This document shows, piece by piece, positions 1-10,500 of a stretch of 64,000 nucleotides of DNA. Positions within the stretch are counted from its first letter, which is position 1, and each line of letters starts with the position of its first letter. The notes under the pieces were generated by a model that saw nothing but the letters and a program-made list of their open reading frames with translations, was not told where the DNA came from and searched no databases. A program made the translations under genes and the position numbers. This DNA comes from Lotus japonicus (lineage: Eukaryota; Streptophyta; Magnoliopsida; Fabales; Fabaceae), in NCBI RefSeq assembly GCF_012489685.1, contig NC_080042.1, positions 95,444,576 to 95,508,575 of the forward strand. The letters are read 5' to 3'.

Positions 1-25
1 ATATGCTTTCAAATTATTTTTTCAG

Positions 26-1454
26 CAGCAATAGACAAGGAAGAGGAACTTCTGAATCTTGAGCCGATTCCTCAAAGAAAGCTATTATCAGAAATCGAGG
101 TAATTGTAACTCCTTTTTTTGTGGCTTATTGCAATTGATATCAGAGTTATATTCATTTATATGTAAGAAATGTTTGTTTTTTTTCTATTTTTGGAGCATT
201 GTTCTATTTTTCTAAAATTATTTTATTTAGAGGTATATATCATAATTTACTGCTAGGCTATGCAACATGGCGCAGAGCAAGGTGACGCAGTATCAGGTTC
301 AGGGTGTGGACCCATTTTCAAGGTTACTCACAGTTCGAGTTTTGAAAAAGATGATTTGTTGCCTTCTTCTTTAAGTCAAATTGATGGTTCAGTGTTACGA
401 CAATTGCCTGAGGATTTGAAAGCTGTCATTGTTCAGCAGCTTCCTGCACACAGGACGCAAGAGATTTGCTCCAATGGTGCAATGGTCCCTCCTAGTGAAA
501 ATCATCATGTGTCACTAAGTATTAAAACTTCTGAGAATCCTGGATCGAGTTACAGTGTTTTGGATGATAGTCTTTGGACTGGGAATCCTCCAAAATGGGT
601 TGAGAAATTTAAAGTCAGCAGTTGCTTATTATTGAAAATTTTTGCAGAAATATATTCCAAATCAGGGTTGTCTAGCACATTATCTTCAGTTTTGCACCAA
701 ATTATATCTGAATTCCACCAGCTAAATCTAGCACATCAGATTTCTGATGAAACTGTTAATATTATCTCTGAGCTACTGAAGCAGTATATCAAAGTGAGGA
801 TAGGAAGAGATATTGAAGAGATTTATATCTGTTTTCGGCTTTTGAAAAGGTATGTGAATCAGTTAATGTTTCAAGTTAGTATATGGCACTCTATTGAAAG
901 GTTTATTGTTCATGATACATAATGTATTTTGTCCCTAAGTTTCTCCCGATGCCAATGTTATTTGTATCCATTTTGTTTGTTTTTGGATTAAGTTAGTACT
1001 TTAGTGATAATTGGGATTGTGTTGAATTAGGCGTAGAGTGGATTAAAGCGACGTTAGTTTATTTCTAATATACCAACATTTGTATGTCTACCACCATCTT
1101 AGGCTCATATCCAGATTATCCAGTGAAGCTCATGTGAACTTGGTGTTTTTGTAAATCCCTGAGAATTTCTTGTTATTTTTTGACCTTTTTTTTACGGTGT
1201 TACACAACCTTGATTAATGACACGATTCATCAATTACGAGTAATATGAAACCGGTGATTGTGCAGTTAAATTTATTTTACTTCGTAGGTTTTTCAAGTTA
1301 TTATTGTGACAAACTTTGGAGTAACACTGGAATTATTTTCAGGTTTGCAGCAAAGTCACAACTTTTCTTACAAGTGTATAATAGTGTATTTCCATACCTT
1401 CAGGTATACCTTCAGCCTACATCCTCTCTCACGTACTGTTTGTCTGGCCCCTGA
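26..1454 (+). CDS. REV1: REV1 translesion DNA polymerase, C-terminal three exons (partial gene)
   Basis: The three exons read 26-99, 257-849 and 1343-1454, in frame across GT-AG introns; the gene continues off the left edge. Exon 2 encodes a ubiquitin-binding-motif (UBM) segment around SVLRQLPEDLKAVIVQQLP, with the Leu-Pro core expected of REV1. It then encodes the start of the REV1 C-terminal domain (WTGNPPKWVEKF onward). That domain finishes in exon 3 (FAAKSQLFLQVYNSVFPYLQ) and the frame stops at 1452-1454. In REV1 the C-terminal domain is the scaffold that recruits other translesion polymerases and the Pol zeta subunit REV7, and the UBMs bind monoubiquitinated PCNA; this is family knowledge. 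The catalytic polymerase and BRCT regions lie outside the window. A retrotransposon begins 2 bp after the stop. The last 16 residues after PYLQ could be read differently if a donor at 1403 is used. Confidence 0.82.
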
Positions 1455-1455
1455 A

Positions 1456-1654
1456 TGATGCACTTAGCATCTGTTAAATAAGAATTAGAACAGCTGTCAT
1501 AACAGCTGGCAGCAAAGTAGTATAAATAAGGCCATTAGGCAGTTAGAGATGTTATGTTAGTTGTAACAAGAATTTTATCTCTCTAATCTCAATTCTCAGT
1601 TCCCTTCTCTCTCTTTCTCTCTCTTTCTCCTCTCTTTCACTTCTTCTCCTATCA
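1456..1654 (+). repeat. 5' LTR of chromovirus (199 bp)
   Basis: It starts TGATGCACTT and ends CCTATCA. A TATA-like box TATAAATA lies at 1521-1528. The 3' third is a CT-rich leader (tttctctctctttctc). It is identical to the 3' LTR from CTGTTAAATAAG to the end. Confidence 0.93.
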
Positions 1655-1667
1655 TTGGTATCAGAGC
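1655..1667 (+). other. Primer binding site (initiator tRNA-Met type)
   Basis: TTGGTATCAGAGC directly follows the 5' LTR. TGGTATCAGAGC is the complement of the 3' end of plant initiator tRNA-Met including CCA, the usual minus-strand primer for many plant retrotransposons. Confidence 0.93.
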
Positions 1668-1686
1668 ACTCGATTCACGGTGACCA

Positions 1687-4600
1687 ATGGCGGAAGCGAC
1701 GAGGTTGCAGAGCTCAATCCGTGAGGCGGAGGAGCGGATTACGGCGACGATCGAGCCGTGCATCAGTAGGCATTTGCGTGAGCTGGAGCAGAGGTTCGAG
1801 CTCCAACTGAACGGGTTCCAGGAGGCGATGCGAGGCCTCGGGTTGCAGATGACGGAGATGTCGTCGCGGCGGAGAGGCGCGAACGACGGCGAGCACCGCA
1901 TGCCGACGCGATTGACGCTATTGGATTTTCCGAAATTCAACCGCGACGAAGCTGAATCGTGGCTTGTGAAGTGCGAACGATTCTTCACGCTTGACAACAC
2001 GCCGGAAGCAGAGAAGGTAGCGATTGCTAGCATCGCAATGGACGAGAGTTCTTTCCGGTGGTTCCAGACCTTGGAACAGAGCACGACTGGTCCAGTTTCT
2101 TGGATGCAGTTCAGCGATGCAGTGAAGGTGCGTTTTGGTACTGAATTCGATTCACCATTAGAGGAACTTAAGCGCCTGGTTCAAACTGGAACTCTAGAAG
2201 ATTATCAAGAGGCTTTTGATACCTTGGCTGCGCGCACAGATTTGTCAGAACCTCAGAAATTGCAAGTATACTTGGGTGGATTGTGTGCTGAGTTGAGCAA
2301 TGGTGTGAAGATGTTTGCACCAAGGACGTTGCTTGAAGCTACACGAATCGCGAAATTGCAGGAGAGGAGCATCGAATTGCTCCAGAAACGCACTGTTTCG
2401 GGTGTCAGAAGCACCGGCGCATGGTCTGACAAGCGCGGAAACTCTTCATTTGTTGAGAAGAAGTTACCAGAGAAGAAACCAGGGGGTGATTCCAATCAGA
2501 AAGGAATTTTAGGAAAACCTAATTACACATTTCAGAGGAAATTATCTCCTAAAGAGATGGAAGAACATAGAGCACAAAATTTGTGCTTCTTCTGCCATGA
2601 GAAATTTTCTCCAGGGCATGATTGTCCGCAAAGGAAGAAGCTCCAAGTTTTCTTAATGGAGGTTGAGGAAGGTGAACCAGAAGCTGTTGACTCTGCAAGT
2701 TCTGTTGATTCTGAACCAGTTGTTCCTACATTATCCTTGAATGCCATACATGGGGACTCTGAATATCCTTTGATGAGGTTGACTGCATGGATAGGAAAGA
2801 AGAGGATTCATGTCCTCATTGATTCTGGAAGCTCACACAACTTCATTGATCAAAAACTGTGCAAGGAAGGCCTGAGCTACCTTAGACCCGTGCATCCTCT
2901 ACTGAAGCCTTTACAAGTTACTGTAGCAGGTGGTGGAGTCATGCAAGGTACAGGCCTATGTGATGGAATACAGTTGAAGATGCAAGGGTATGATTTCTTC
3001 ACTAGTGCTATTGCTCTTCCTTTAGGTAGTTTTGATTTGATTTTAGGCTTACAATGGTTAACTCAGTGGGGAACTATATCATGGGATTTCAAAGCCCTTG
3101 TTATGGAATTTGATATGGGACACCTTAAGGTGAGATTGCAAGCTGATAAGAGTGGGAAGGATAGAGTAGTTTCAGCTGCTAAACTTAATCAAATTGTAGC
3201 TGAGGAAAGCTTTTGTTTTATGCTACAATTGTTTCCATGTTCCCAAGAGAAAGTGTGTTGTGCTCTTGGCTTAGAGGAACCTGAGGATCCTGCAACTAAA
3301 GAACATAAAACCACTGTCCTAGAGGAATTTAAGGATGTTTTTGAGGAGCCTACACAGCTACCCCCATTCAGAGGCATCCATGACCACCAGATTGTTCTGA
3401 AGGAAGGGTCCAACCCAGTTAGTTTGAGACCTTATAGGTACCCTCCTGCACAGAAAGATGTCATTGACAACATGGTGAAAGAGCTGTTGGATTCAGGGGT
3501 TATCCAACCTAGTTCTTCTCCATTTGCTTCTCCTGTGGTCTTGGTTAAGAAGAAGGATGGCAGCTGGCGGATGTGTGTAGACTATAGGAAGCTTAATGAC
3601 ATGACAGTTAAAGCAAAATTTCCTATTCCTCTTGTTGAAGATTTGCTGGATGAGCTAGGGGGTGCTCAAATTTTCTCTAAATTGGACCTTAGGTCTGGTT
3701 ATCATCAAATAAGGATGAAACCAGAAGATATAGCTAAGACTGCATTTCAGACTCATGGTGGACAATATGAATATGTGGTCATGCCTTTTGGGTTGTCCAA
3801 TGCCCCAGCCACATTTCAAGGTACCATGAATGTCATCTTTGCTAGTCTATTAAGGAAGTGTGTGCTCATCTTCTTTGATGACATCCTTGTCTATAGTAAG
3901 TCCATAGTTGAGCATGTGGCACACCTTAGACATGTTTTCACTGTTTTAAAGACTCATTCCTTCTATGTCAAGAGAAGTAAATGTGCCTTCTTTACTACTC
4001 GAATTGAGTACTTGGGCCACTTCATTACTCCTGAAGGGGTTACTACAGATCCAGCCAAGATCATGGCAGTTCAAGAGTGGCCAGAACCTCAGACACTTAA
4101 GCAACTCAGAGGTTTCTTGGGCCTCACAGGTTACTACAGAAGATTCATTCAAAATTACAGCATGCTAGCATCACCTCTCACTGACTTACTCAAGAAAGAT
4201 GCCTTCATTTGGTCTGATAAGGCTTCCCATGCTTTCAATCAGCTCAAACAAGCCTTAAGTACTGCTCCTGTATTGGCTATTCCAGATATGGCTAAGCCAT
4301 TTGTAGTGGAGACTGATGCTTCCAGTACAGGAATTGGGGCAGTTCTGATGCAAGACAAGCACCCTATTGCATTTATTAGCAAGGTTCTTTCTCCCAGGAA
4401 TAGGTTGCTATCAGTTTATGACAGGGAATTACTAGCACTTGTGCATGCAGTGTCTAAATGGCACCAATATCTGTCTCTTCAACCTTTCCTCATCTTAACG
4501 GATCAACATAGTTTGAAATTTTTACTGGAACAAAGGTTGTCTACACCTGCACAGTATAAATGGGTTACTAAATTGATGGGTCTATCTTATGAAATTAGGT

Positions 4601-6129
4601 ATAAGCAGGGAAAGGACAATGTTGCTGCGGACTCCTTATCCCGGGCCAATCATGGAGAGTTGCTACACTTGGCAGTCTCTTCCATTTCTTCAGAATTGTG
4701 GGATCTAATACAACAAGCCTATGTTGCAGATTCTTCCCTCAAGGATCTTATGCAAGAGGTGAATGCTTCTCCTGACCAGCATCCTCATTACAGGGTGGTG
4801 GATGGTTTCCTTTTCCGGAAACACAGATTGGTAGTTCCCAATAATGACCAAGTCAGATTGGTTATTTTGCAATGGTTGCACTCCTCTCATCAAGGGGGGC
4901 ATTCGGGTATAAGGGCTTCTACTCATAGGATCAAGTCCTTATTTTATTGGAAAGGACTTAGCAAGAGTGTAGCTGAGTTTATTCAAAGGTGTGAGACTTG
5001 CTTGAGATGCAAGTATGAACCTCATGCTGTTCCAGGTTTGCTGCAGCCCTTGGCTATACCTGATGGAGTGTGGCAAAGTATTGCCATGGACTTCATTGAA
5101 GGGCTACCCAAGTCCCATGGCAAGGACACCATATGGGTGGTTATTGACAGGCTTAGTAAGTATGCTCATTTCATAGCCTTGTCACATCCTTTCTCAGCTT
5201 CCACTTTGGCTGAGGTGTTCATCAACAATGTTTACAAACTTCATGGAGCCCCAGCAAATATAGTGAGTGACAGGGATCCCCTCTTTACTAGCAAATTCTG
5301 GGCAGCATTTCTGCAACAATTGGGCATTTCTCAGAGCTTGTCTACTGCCTATCATCCTCAATCAGATGGGCAGAGTGAGGTCCTCAATCGTTGCTTGGAA
5401 CATTACTTGAGGGCCATGACTTGGCAGAGACCAAAGGAGTGGGCTGCTTGGCTGCCTATGGCAGAATGGTGGTATAACACCACTTTTCACTCTGCAATCC
5501 AAGCTACCCCTTATGAAGTTGTTTATGGTCAGCCGCCCCCCTTGCATTTACCTTACTGCCCTCAAAGCACTGTGGTGGATGCTGTGGACAGAAGCTTTGT
5601 TGCTAGAGAGGAGATGATCAACAAGTTGCAAGGTAACTTGGCTCGAGCTCAAGCTCGCATGAAGACCTTGGCTGATAAACACAGGTCTGATAGAGAATTT
5701 CAAGTTGGAGATTGGGTTTTCTTGAAGCTCCAGCCTTATAGGCAATCCTCTCTCACTTCTAGGGCTTCACAAAAGCTGTCCCCTCGTTTCTTTGGCCCAT
5801 ATCAGATACTACATCGTGTAGGCAAGGTTGCTTACACCCTCAATTTACCTGCTACCTCACGCATTCATCCCACTTTTCATGTTTCCCTGCTGAAACCTTG
5901 CCCAGATGCTACAGTTTCTCTTTATCCTCTTCCGGAAGATTGGGGCAGCATGGATAATCCTAAGGAACCATTCAAGATTTTGAAGAGGCGCTCTGTGCAG
6001 AAACACCATAGAGCTGTTACTGAAGTCTTAGTGCAGTGGAAAGGGGAAAGTGCAGAAGAGGCCACTTGGGAATTGCTATATAAGCTGAAGCAGCAGTTCC
6101 CCTTCTTTGATGTTACTGCTTCTCCTTGA
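1687..6129 (+). CDS. gag-pol polyprotein with integrase chromodomain
   Basis: One frame of 1480 codons with no internal stop. In order (approximate residues): gag; CCHC zinc knuckle CFFCHEKFSPGHDC (300-313); aspartic protease with DSGSSHNF (379); reverse transcriptase with MPFGLSNAPATFQ and catalytic FFDDILVYS (700-735); RNase H beginning at ETDASSTGIGAVL (875); integrase with an HHCC zinc domain (1065-1110) and DDE residues in MDFIEG, SDRDP and the Glu of SDGQSEVLNR (1134-1230); and a C-terminal chromodomain, VLVQWKGESAEEATWE (near 1460). The protease-RT-RNaseH-integrase order is that of Ty3/gypsy and the chromodomain marks a chromovirus. The first ATG lies 19 bp past the PBS. All catalytic residues I can check are present, so the element may be autonomous. 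Confidence 0.95.
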   Translation: MAEATRLQSSIREAEERITATIEPCISRHLRELEQRFELQLNGFQEAMRGLGLQMTEMSSRRRGANDGEHRMPTRLTLLDFPKFNRDEAESWLVKCERFFTLDNTPEAEKVAIASIAMDESSFRWFQTLEQSTTGPVSWMQFSDAVKVRFGTEFDSPLEELKRLVQTGTLEDYQEAFDTLAARTDLSEPQKLQVYLGGLCAELSNGVKMFAPRTLLEATRIAKLQERSIELLQKRTVSGVRSTGAWSDKRGNSSFVEKKLPEKKPGGDSNQKGILGKPNYTFQRKLSPKEMEEHRAQNLCFFCHEKFSPGHDCPQRKKLQVFLMEVEEGEPEAVDSASSVDSEPVVPTLSLNAIHGDSEYPLMRLTAWIGKKRIHVLIDSGSSHNFIDQKLCKEGLSYLRPVHPLLKPLQVTVAGGGVMQGTGLCDGIQLKMQGYDFFTSAIALPLGSFDLILGLQWLTQWGTISWDFKALVMEFDMGHLKVRLQADKSGKDRVVSAAKLNQIVAEESFCFMLQLFPCSQEKVCCALGLEEPEDPATKEHKTTVLEEFKDVFEEPTQLPPFRGIHDHQIVLKEGSNPVSLRPYRYPPAQKDVIDNMVKELLDSGVIQPSSSPFASPVVLVKKKDGSWRMCVDYRKLNDMTVKAKFPIPLVEDLLDELGGAQIFSKLDLRSGYHQIRMKPEDIAKTAFQTHGGQYEYVVMPFGLSNAPATFQGTMNVIFASLLRKCVLIFFDDILVYSKSIVEHVAHLRHVFTVLKTHSFYVKRSKCAFFTTRIEYLGHFITPEGVTTDPAKIMAVQEWPEPQTLKQLRGFLGLTGYYRRFIQNYSMLASPLTDLLKKDAFIWSDKASHAFNQLKQALSTAPVLAIPDMAKPFVVETDASSTGIGAVLMQDKHPIAFISKVLSPRNRLLSVYDRELLALVHAVSKWHQYLSLQPFLILTDQHSLKFLLEQRLSTPAQYKWVTKLMGLSYEIRYKQGKDNVAADSLSRANHGELLHLAVSSISSELWDLIQQAYVADSSLKDLMQEVNASPDQHPHYRVVDGFLFRKHRLVVPNNDQVRLVILQWLHSSHQGGHSGIRASTHRIKSLFYWKGLSKSVAEFIQRCETCLRCKYEPHAVPGLLQPLAIPDGVWQSIAMDFIEGLPKSHGKDTIWVVIDRLSKYAHFIALSHPFSASTLAEVFINNVYKLHGAPANIVSDRDPLFTSKFWAAFLQQLGISQSLSTAYHPQSDGQSEVLNRCLEHYLRAMTWQRPKEWAAWLPMAEWWYNTTFHSAIQATPYEVVYGQPPPLHLPYCPQSTVVDAVDRSFVAREEMINKLQGNLARAQARMKTLADKHRSDREFQVGDWVFLKLQPYRQSSLTSRASQKLSPRFFGPYQILHRVGKVAYTLNLPATSRIHPTFHVSLLKPCPDATVSLYPLPEDWGSMDNPKEPFKILKRRSVQKHHRAVTEVLVQWKGESAEEATWELLYKLKQQFPFFDVTASP

Positions 6130-6140
6130 GGTCAAGGAGA

Positions 6141-6158
6141 GTTTTAAGGGGAGGGATA
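6141..6158 (+). other. Polypurine tract
   Basis: Purine-rich AAGGGGAGGGATA abuts the TG of the 3' LTR, 12 bp after the gag-pol stop. This is the plus-strand priming site expected at this position. Confidence 0.85.
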
Positions 6159-6401
6159 TGATGCACTTAGCATCACTTAGCATCTGTTAATTAGGAATAT
6201 GATGCACTTGTTAGCATCTGTTAAATAAGAATTAGAACAGCTGTCATAACAGCTGGCAGCAAAGTAGTATAAATAAGGCCATTAGGCAGTTAGAGATGTT
6301 ATGTTAGTTGTAACAAGAATTTTATCTCTCTAATCTCAATTCTCAGTTCCCTTCTCTCTCTTTCTCTCTCTTTCTCCTCTCTTTCACTTCTTCTCCTATC
6401 A
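6159..6401 (+). repeat. 3' LTR of chromovirus (243 bp, with extra start module)
   Basis: It ends CCTATCA like the 5' LTR but is 44 bp longer. It carries two start-like modules, TGATGCACTTAGCATC at 6159 and TGATGCACTTGTTAGC at 6200, where the 5' LTR has one. From the second CATCTGTTAAATAAG to the end it equals the 5' LTR. The flanking TSD CTGAA follows at 6402-6406. Confidence 0.9.
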
Positions 6402-6489
6402 CTGAATCTGAGATATTTTAATTGGATGGCTTGGCTTGTACTAATAGCGAAATGTCTGTTTTAAGGAAACTGTTTGGTAGTCTTTTCCT

Positions 6490-6699
6490 GTATCTTTGTA
6501 AATGCAGGAATTTTAATATTATAAATTTATAGGGTGAATAGAAAACAGTAAATTACACTCCCTCTAATGTCCCTTTGTCTGTATCTTTGTAAATACAGGA
6601 ATTGCTTTCTCAAAAGAAAATAAGTATATATATTTTAATATTAGAAATTTATAGGCTGAATAGAAAACAGTAAATTACACTCCCTCTAATGTCCCTCCC
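6490..6699 (+). repeat. Imperfect tandem duplication (about 91 and 119 bp)
   Basis: Copy 1 (6490-6580) and copy 2 (6581-6699) both run from GTATCTTTGTAAAT through the shared ACAGTAAATTACACTCCCTC block to AATGTCCCT. Copy 2 carries an insertion of about 28 bp near its start. Confidence 0.8.
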
Positions 6700-7102
6700 T
6701 TGAGAGAAGCTTAAATTAGTAAATTATACTCCCCACCCATCTTATTTTGAAAATTTCATTCTCCTCTTATGAGAATTAAATATTTCTTACACTTCCCATT
6801 TTATATAATTAATTCTATGGGCATTTTAATATAATTTGGAACTTATGCAATTAACTATGGGACATTAGAAGACAAATAAAGATTTGGGTGAAGTTTAGAG
6901 AAAGAAAAAGTTTGGCCTGGCGACATATTTGTAGTTGTTTATCATCACTAAAAGATTCATTTTGCTAAAGATTGACTAAAATGTAGTACATGCTTATTTG
7001 TTTGAGGGGGGGGGGGAGGGGGGAGAATAGGTTCTAAGGCTAAAACAAGAGGGAAAGGGAGTGTATTTTAACCTTCTCTTGAGGGAAGCGGGGTGTAATT
7101 TA
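6671..7102. mobile_element. Possible MITE with short terminal inverted repeats
   Basis: TAAATTACACTCCC at 6671-6684 is mirrored by CGGGGTGTAATTTA at 7089-7102. Further inside, CCTCCCTTGAGAGAAGC is partly mirrored by CTTCTCTTGAGGGAAGC. No coding capacity and no clear target duplication, so the boundaries are tentative. Confidence 0.4.
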
Positions 7103-7500
7103 CACTTCAAAAATTACAAAGAGAAACGAGGATAGGAACTCCTAAACAAGAGAACAAAAAAAAAGGGAAAAGCTTCCCATTTCCTCAACATATTTGTTAG
7201 GAAAATCCAATTAAATAGGGCATCCGCTTTACACTAAATAGATGGCAACTGCCTGGGGGGGGGGGTGGGAGAATAGGTTCTAAGGCTAAAACAAGAGGGA
7301 AAGGGAGTGTATTTTAACCTTCTCTTGAGGGAAGCGGGGTGCAATTTACACTTCAAAAATTACAAAGAGAAACGAGGATAGGAACTCCTAAACAAGAGAA
7401 CAAAAAAAAAGGGAAAAGCTTCCCATTTCCTCAACATATTTGTTAGGAAAATCCAATTAAATAGGGCATCCGCTTTACACTAAATAGATGGCAACTGCCT
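7006..7500 (+). repeat. Near-identical 246-bp tandem duplication headed by poly(G)
   Basis: Copy 1 (7006-7254) and copy 2 (7255-7500) each start with a run of G and end GATGGCAACTGCCT. I see only a few differences (G-run structure and one T/C). The near identity indicates a recent duplication, or an assembly artefact at the homopolymer. Confidence 0.88.
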
Positions 7501-10500
7501 AATCTTATTCCAAATTAAGTGACATGCCAAGGAACCCTTTGTAAAATTAAGAAAGCTTTGCTCCAACTATTTGTACCAAATTGCCATGAAATTTTAGCCT
7601 CTTTACGTCTGCCACATCCATAAAAGCTAATCATCAATATCAATGTAAGTATAGTTCTGACGAGAATTGTATCTTATCTGTGTACCGATTATATTCATCA
7701 TGTAAATATTTAGTTTGTGCTGTAGTTGGAATGCATGATTTTAGCCCGTGCTTCTCTTTTCCCTCTACTTCAATACATATTTAATTATACTCTGGTTAAA
7801 ATATTGTAGGCAGCTGTTGATGACAATTATGGAGGAAGTTTGTTTATAGCATCGTAGTAATACGTAAAAGATTCTAAATGAGCAAAATTCACTGGTTTAA
7901 CTGAATGCGCCTATGAGATCAGGTAGCAATCAACCTTTCTATCCATCATGATGTCCTGCAGAGGATGTTCATCTCATTGATAAAATTGCAATTTTATTTT
8001 GCATTGTTTGCATTTTACTTTCTCCTCATAATTTATAATCCTTCTTTGTCATTCGTTGTCCTACTGAATCTTTTTGTGGTGTTAAACTTCTCATATTAAC
8101 TTCTTAATGAGTTTGAGTGTCTAGTAGTTTCCTGTATGTTTTTGTGGCTGTGGTTTGTACAGCTCCTTTATTATTCTTGTAATCCTATTTCTTGTCCTAT
8201 ATTAAATCTTCTCTCTTCGATTTTAATCATATCTATTCTCAACAGTTGTTATGTATATTTTATTAATTAATTGTTAATTATTAATTGTATCAAAAGCTGT
8301 TCGCATTGTCACATTGACTTGTTATGTTGCTGTCTCTAAAAGGTTTATGTCCGTTGCACAAGAATACAATTAACCTGGCAGCTTACCACTTCATTCTTTA
8401 TAACTGGCAGGTATATCCGTTTTAACTTCTCTCTAATAATTTCTTATGTAAAGCTTTTGCCTTGTTATTTTATCCTTTTCTTTGAGCATCCGAATCTGAT
8501 ATTATGTTATTAGATCTATTCTAGTATTATGCATACCAGATGTAGCTATAAGCCATTTATAACCATATTATTATTTAAACTTTCTCAAGCCATGCCAGCT
8601 CTTCTTAATGCCATCTCCACTCATCCTCTATGGTTCTACCTAAGTTTGTCCTTTGTATTGAATTGTACTTTTAATACATGTGTTACAATTTGAACCTGTG
8701 TATTGCCTCGTTTTCTTCAAATGACTCCAGCAATGGCAGTATGGCACCACCAATGAAATGTAGAGTCCCTATATCGTTGTGGTTAGTGGAGAACAGCCAC
8801 CGGACAGGATTTCTCGTAAAATGGATTTCTTTTGTTTCCCTCGAAGTGGCTTGTCAACCATGTTTTCCCTCCCTCAAAACAACGCTCTTCACCAACCTTT
8901 ACAGTCTTGGCTTTGGGCAAGACAGCGATGAGTTGTTAGCTCCCGGATGCCAATCAAAGAAAGCACTCCTATACAGCCTGGTGTTGATTCTGCAATTTGC
9001 GTCTAGTGGGGAGCTTTGTCATCTCAAATAATTAGTGGATTTTTCCTTGCATGTGGATCCGAACAACACTAGCATATCTATTGAATCAGGCTGCATTGTT
9101 GCAATTAGTGCTGGGAAGGGTAGATTTGGCCATCTTGGATAACCGTATATGATAAAGTCAATAGAGAAACTGCATGGATAATTCAGTGCTACTTTGCTAC
9201 GATCAAATAGGTCAGTTTTCAGCATGCTCTGAGTAGTTACTTAGGTTTGGTAGGTATGTAGATATATTCATCTTTATTTATCTTTAGTTACTCTTGGAAG
9301 GAGGGGTGTTGGTTCATTTACTAGATGTTTACTGGAACTGTATTTTCTATATATAGATGCACTCAACCTTTTCAATTTGTTCATCTAGCCCCCTCATTCT
9401 TCCATCTCCATTTAAGCTACATGCTGGTCTTGGGATCTATAAACTTAGTCACTGAACATGAGATAGTGAAATACTTGATATATGTTTGTGTATTACTTGT
9501 CCGTGGTTCTTCAAGGTGATGTAGATTATGATCTATATTTCTTGCAACTGTATATTCTAATTTGCAACAGTTGGTACTGTCATATCCATTGCATCAGAGT
9601 GGAGCACTGTGGAGAAATTGACCCTTATTCTCCCCGTCCCAAGAGCCATTTAGATTTGATAAAATTTTACGTGAGTTTTGTAGCATAACCCTTCTCTGTT
9701 TATCCCGATTTGGGAATGATTATGTGAAATTTACCACAAAGCAGACATAGGAAGAGTAATGTTGTGAGAATATGGTTCACGGATGCACCATGATGTAAAT
9801 GCGGTTTCTATATTGAAAGCAGATGCAGCATCCTGATTGTTGTAACATTTCGACCTGAATACCAGGAGGATTACCATACGCAGGCAAGATCATGTAAGCA
9901 GTGAGTGTGGAGCAGAGGGCATCCTAAGAGATACAAACATAAAAGGTGGGATTACCGGACGATATAGTTATTAGAGATGTTAAAATTGGCCAGAGGTCGA
10001 CTTTAATTATCCGGACCAAATGGTCCATTTTTTTCTTTTTATATAATTTTTTTATTGAATTAAAACATATTCAAATATATTATTAACAAAAATTAAATAA
10101 ATAATGAAAAGGAACAAAAAAGTAAAAATAATATCTAAGGGTTTTGTTTTCTTTCTAAAAATGTCATGCATTAGGTGGGATGGAGGAGTAAGTGGCAGCT
10201 TTTGACTCTGGTCAAATTCATATGGGGTTTGATTTCTGATGCTTGTGTAAGTTGGCATATTAATTTTGTTCATAAAGCCTTCCCTATTCTTGTTGTCATT
10301 CAACTCAATATATGTAAGATTGAAAATGTGAGAGAGTTTCAGCCGAGTCTGCTAGTTCAGACTCACTTCAACATGCAAAAACAAAGTAAGTACAAGGTTA
10401 TTTATTTATCTTTTTAGGTAGAGACGAAGTCAATGAAAATGTGAACTCAGTTTCTTTACTGAATACTTATTTCTCACAATTCACGTTCACTCTAACCCGC

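Larger units (their letters stand above)
1456..6401 (+). mobile_element. Intact Ty3/gypsy chromovirus (LTR retrotransposon)
   Basis: A complete element of 4946 bp lies here. It has TG...CA LTRs (1456-1654 and 6159-6401), a tRNA-Met-type primer binding site, one uninterrupted gag-pol frame and a polypurine tract. The direct repeat CTGAA flanks it at 1451-1455 and 6402-6406. Apart from one 44-bp length difference near the LTR start, the two LTRs read identically by eye, which means a recent insertion. Short LTRs, total size near 5 kb and a C-terminal chromodomain fit the chromovirus lineages (Reina-like is my best guess). It is inserted at the REV1 stop codon in the same orientation as REV1. 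Confidence 0.95.

Noticed and set aside
8678..9031. 117-codon plus-strand frame in the intergenic region
   Set aside because: No recognisable domain, no promoter or splice support and biased composition absent; treated as chance.
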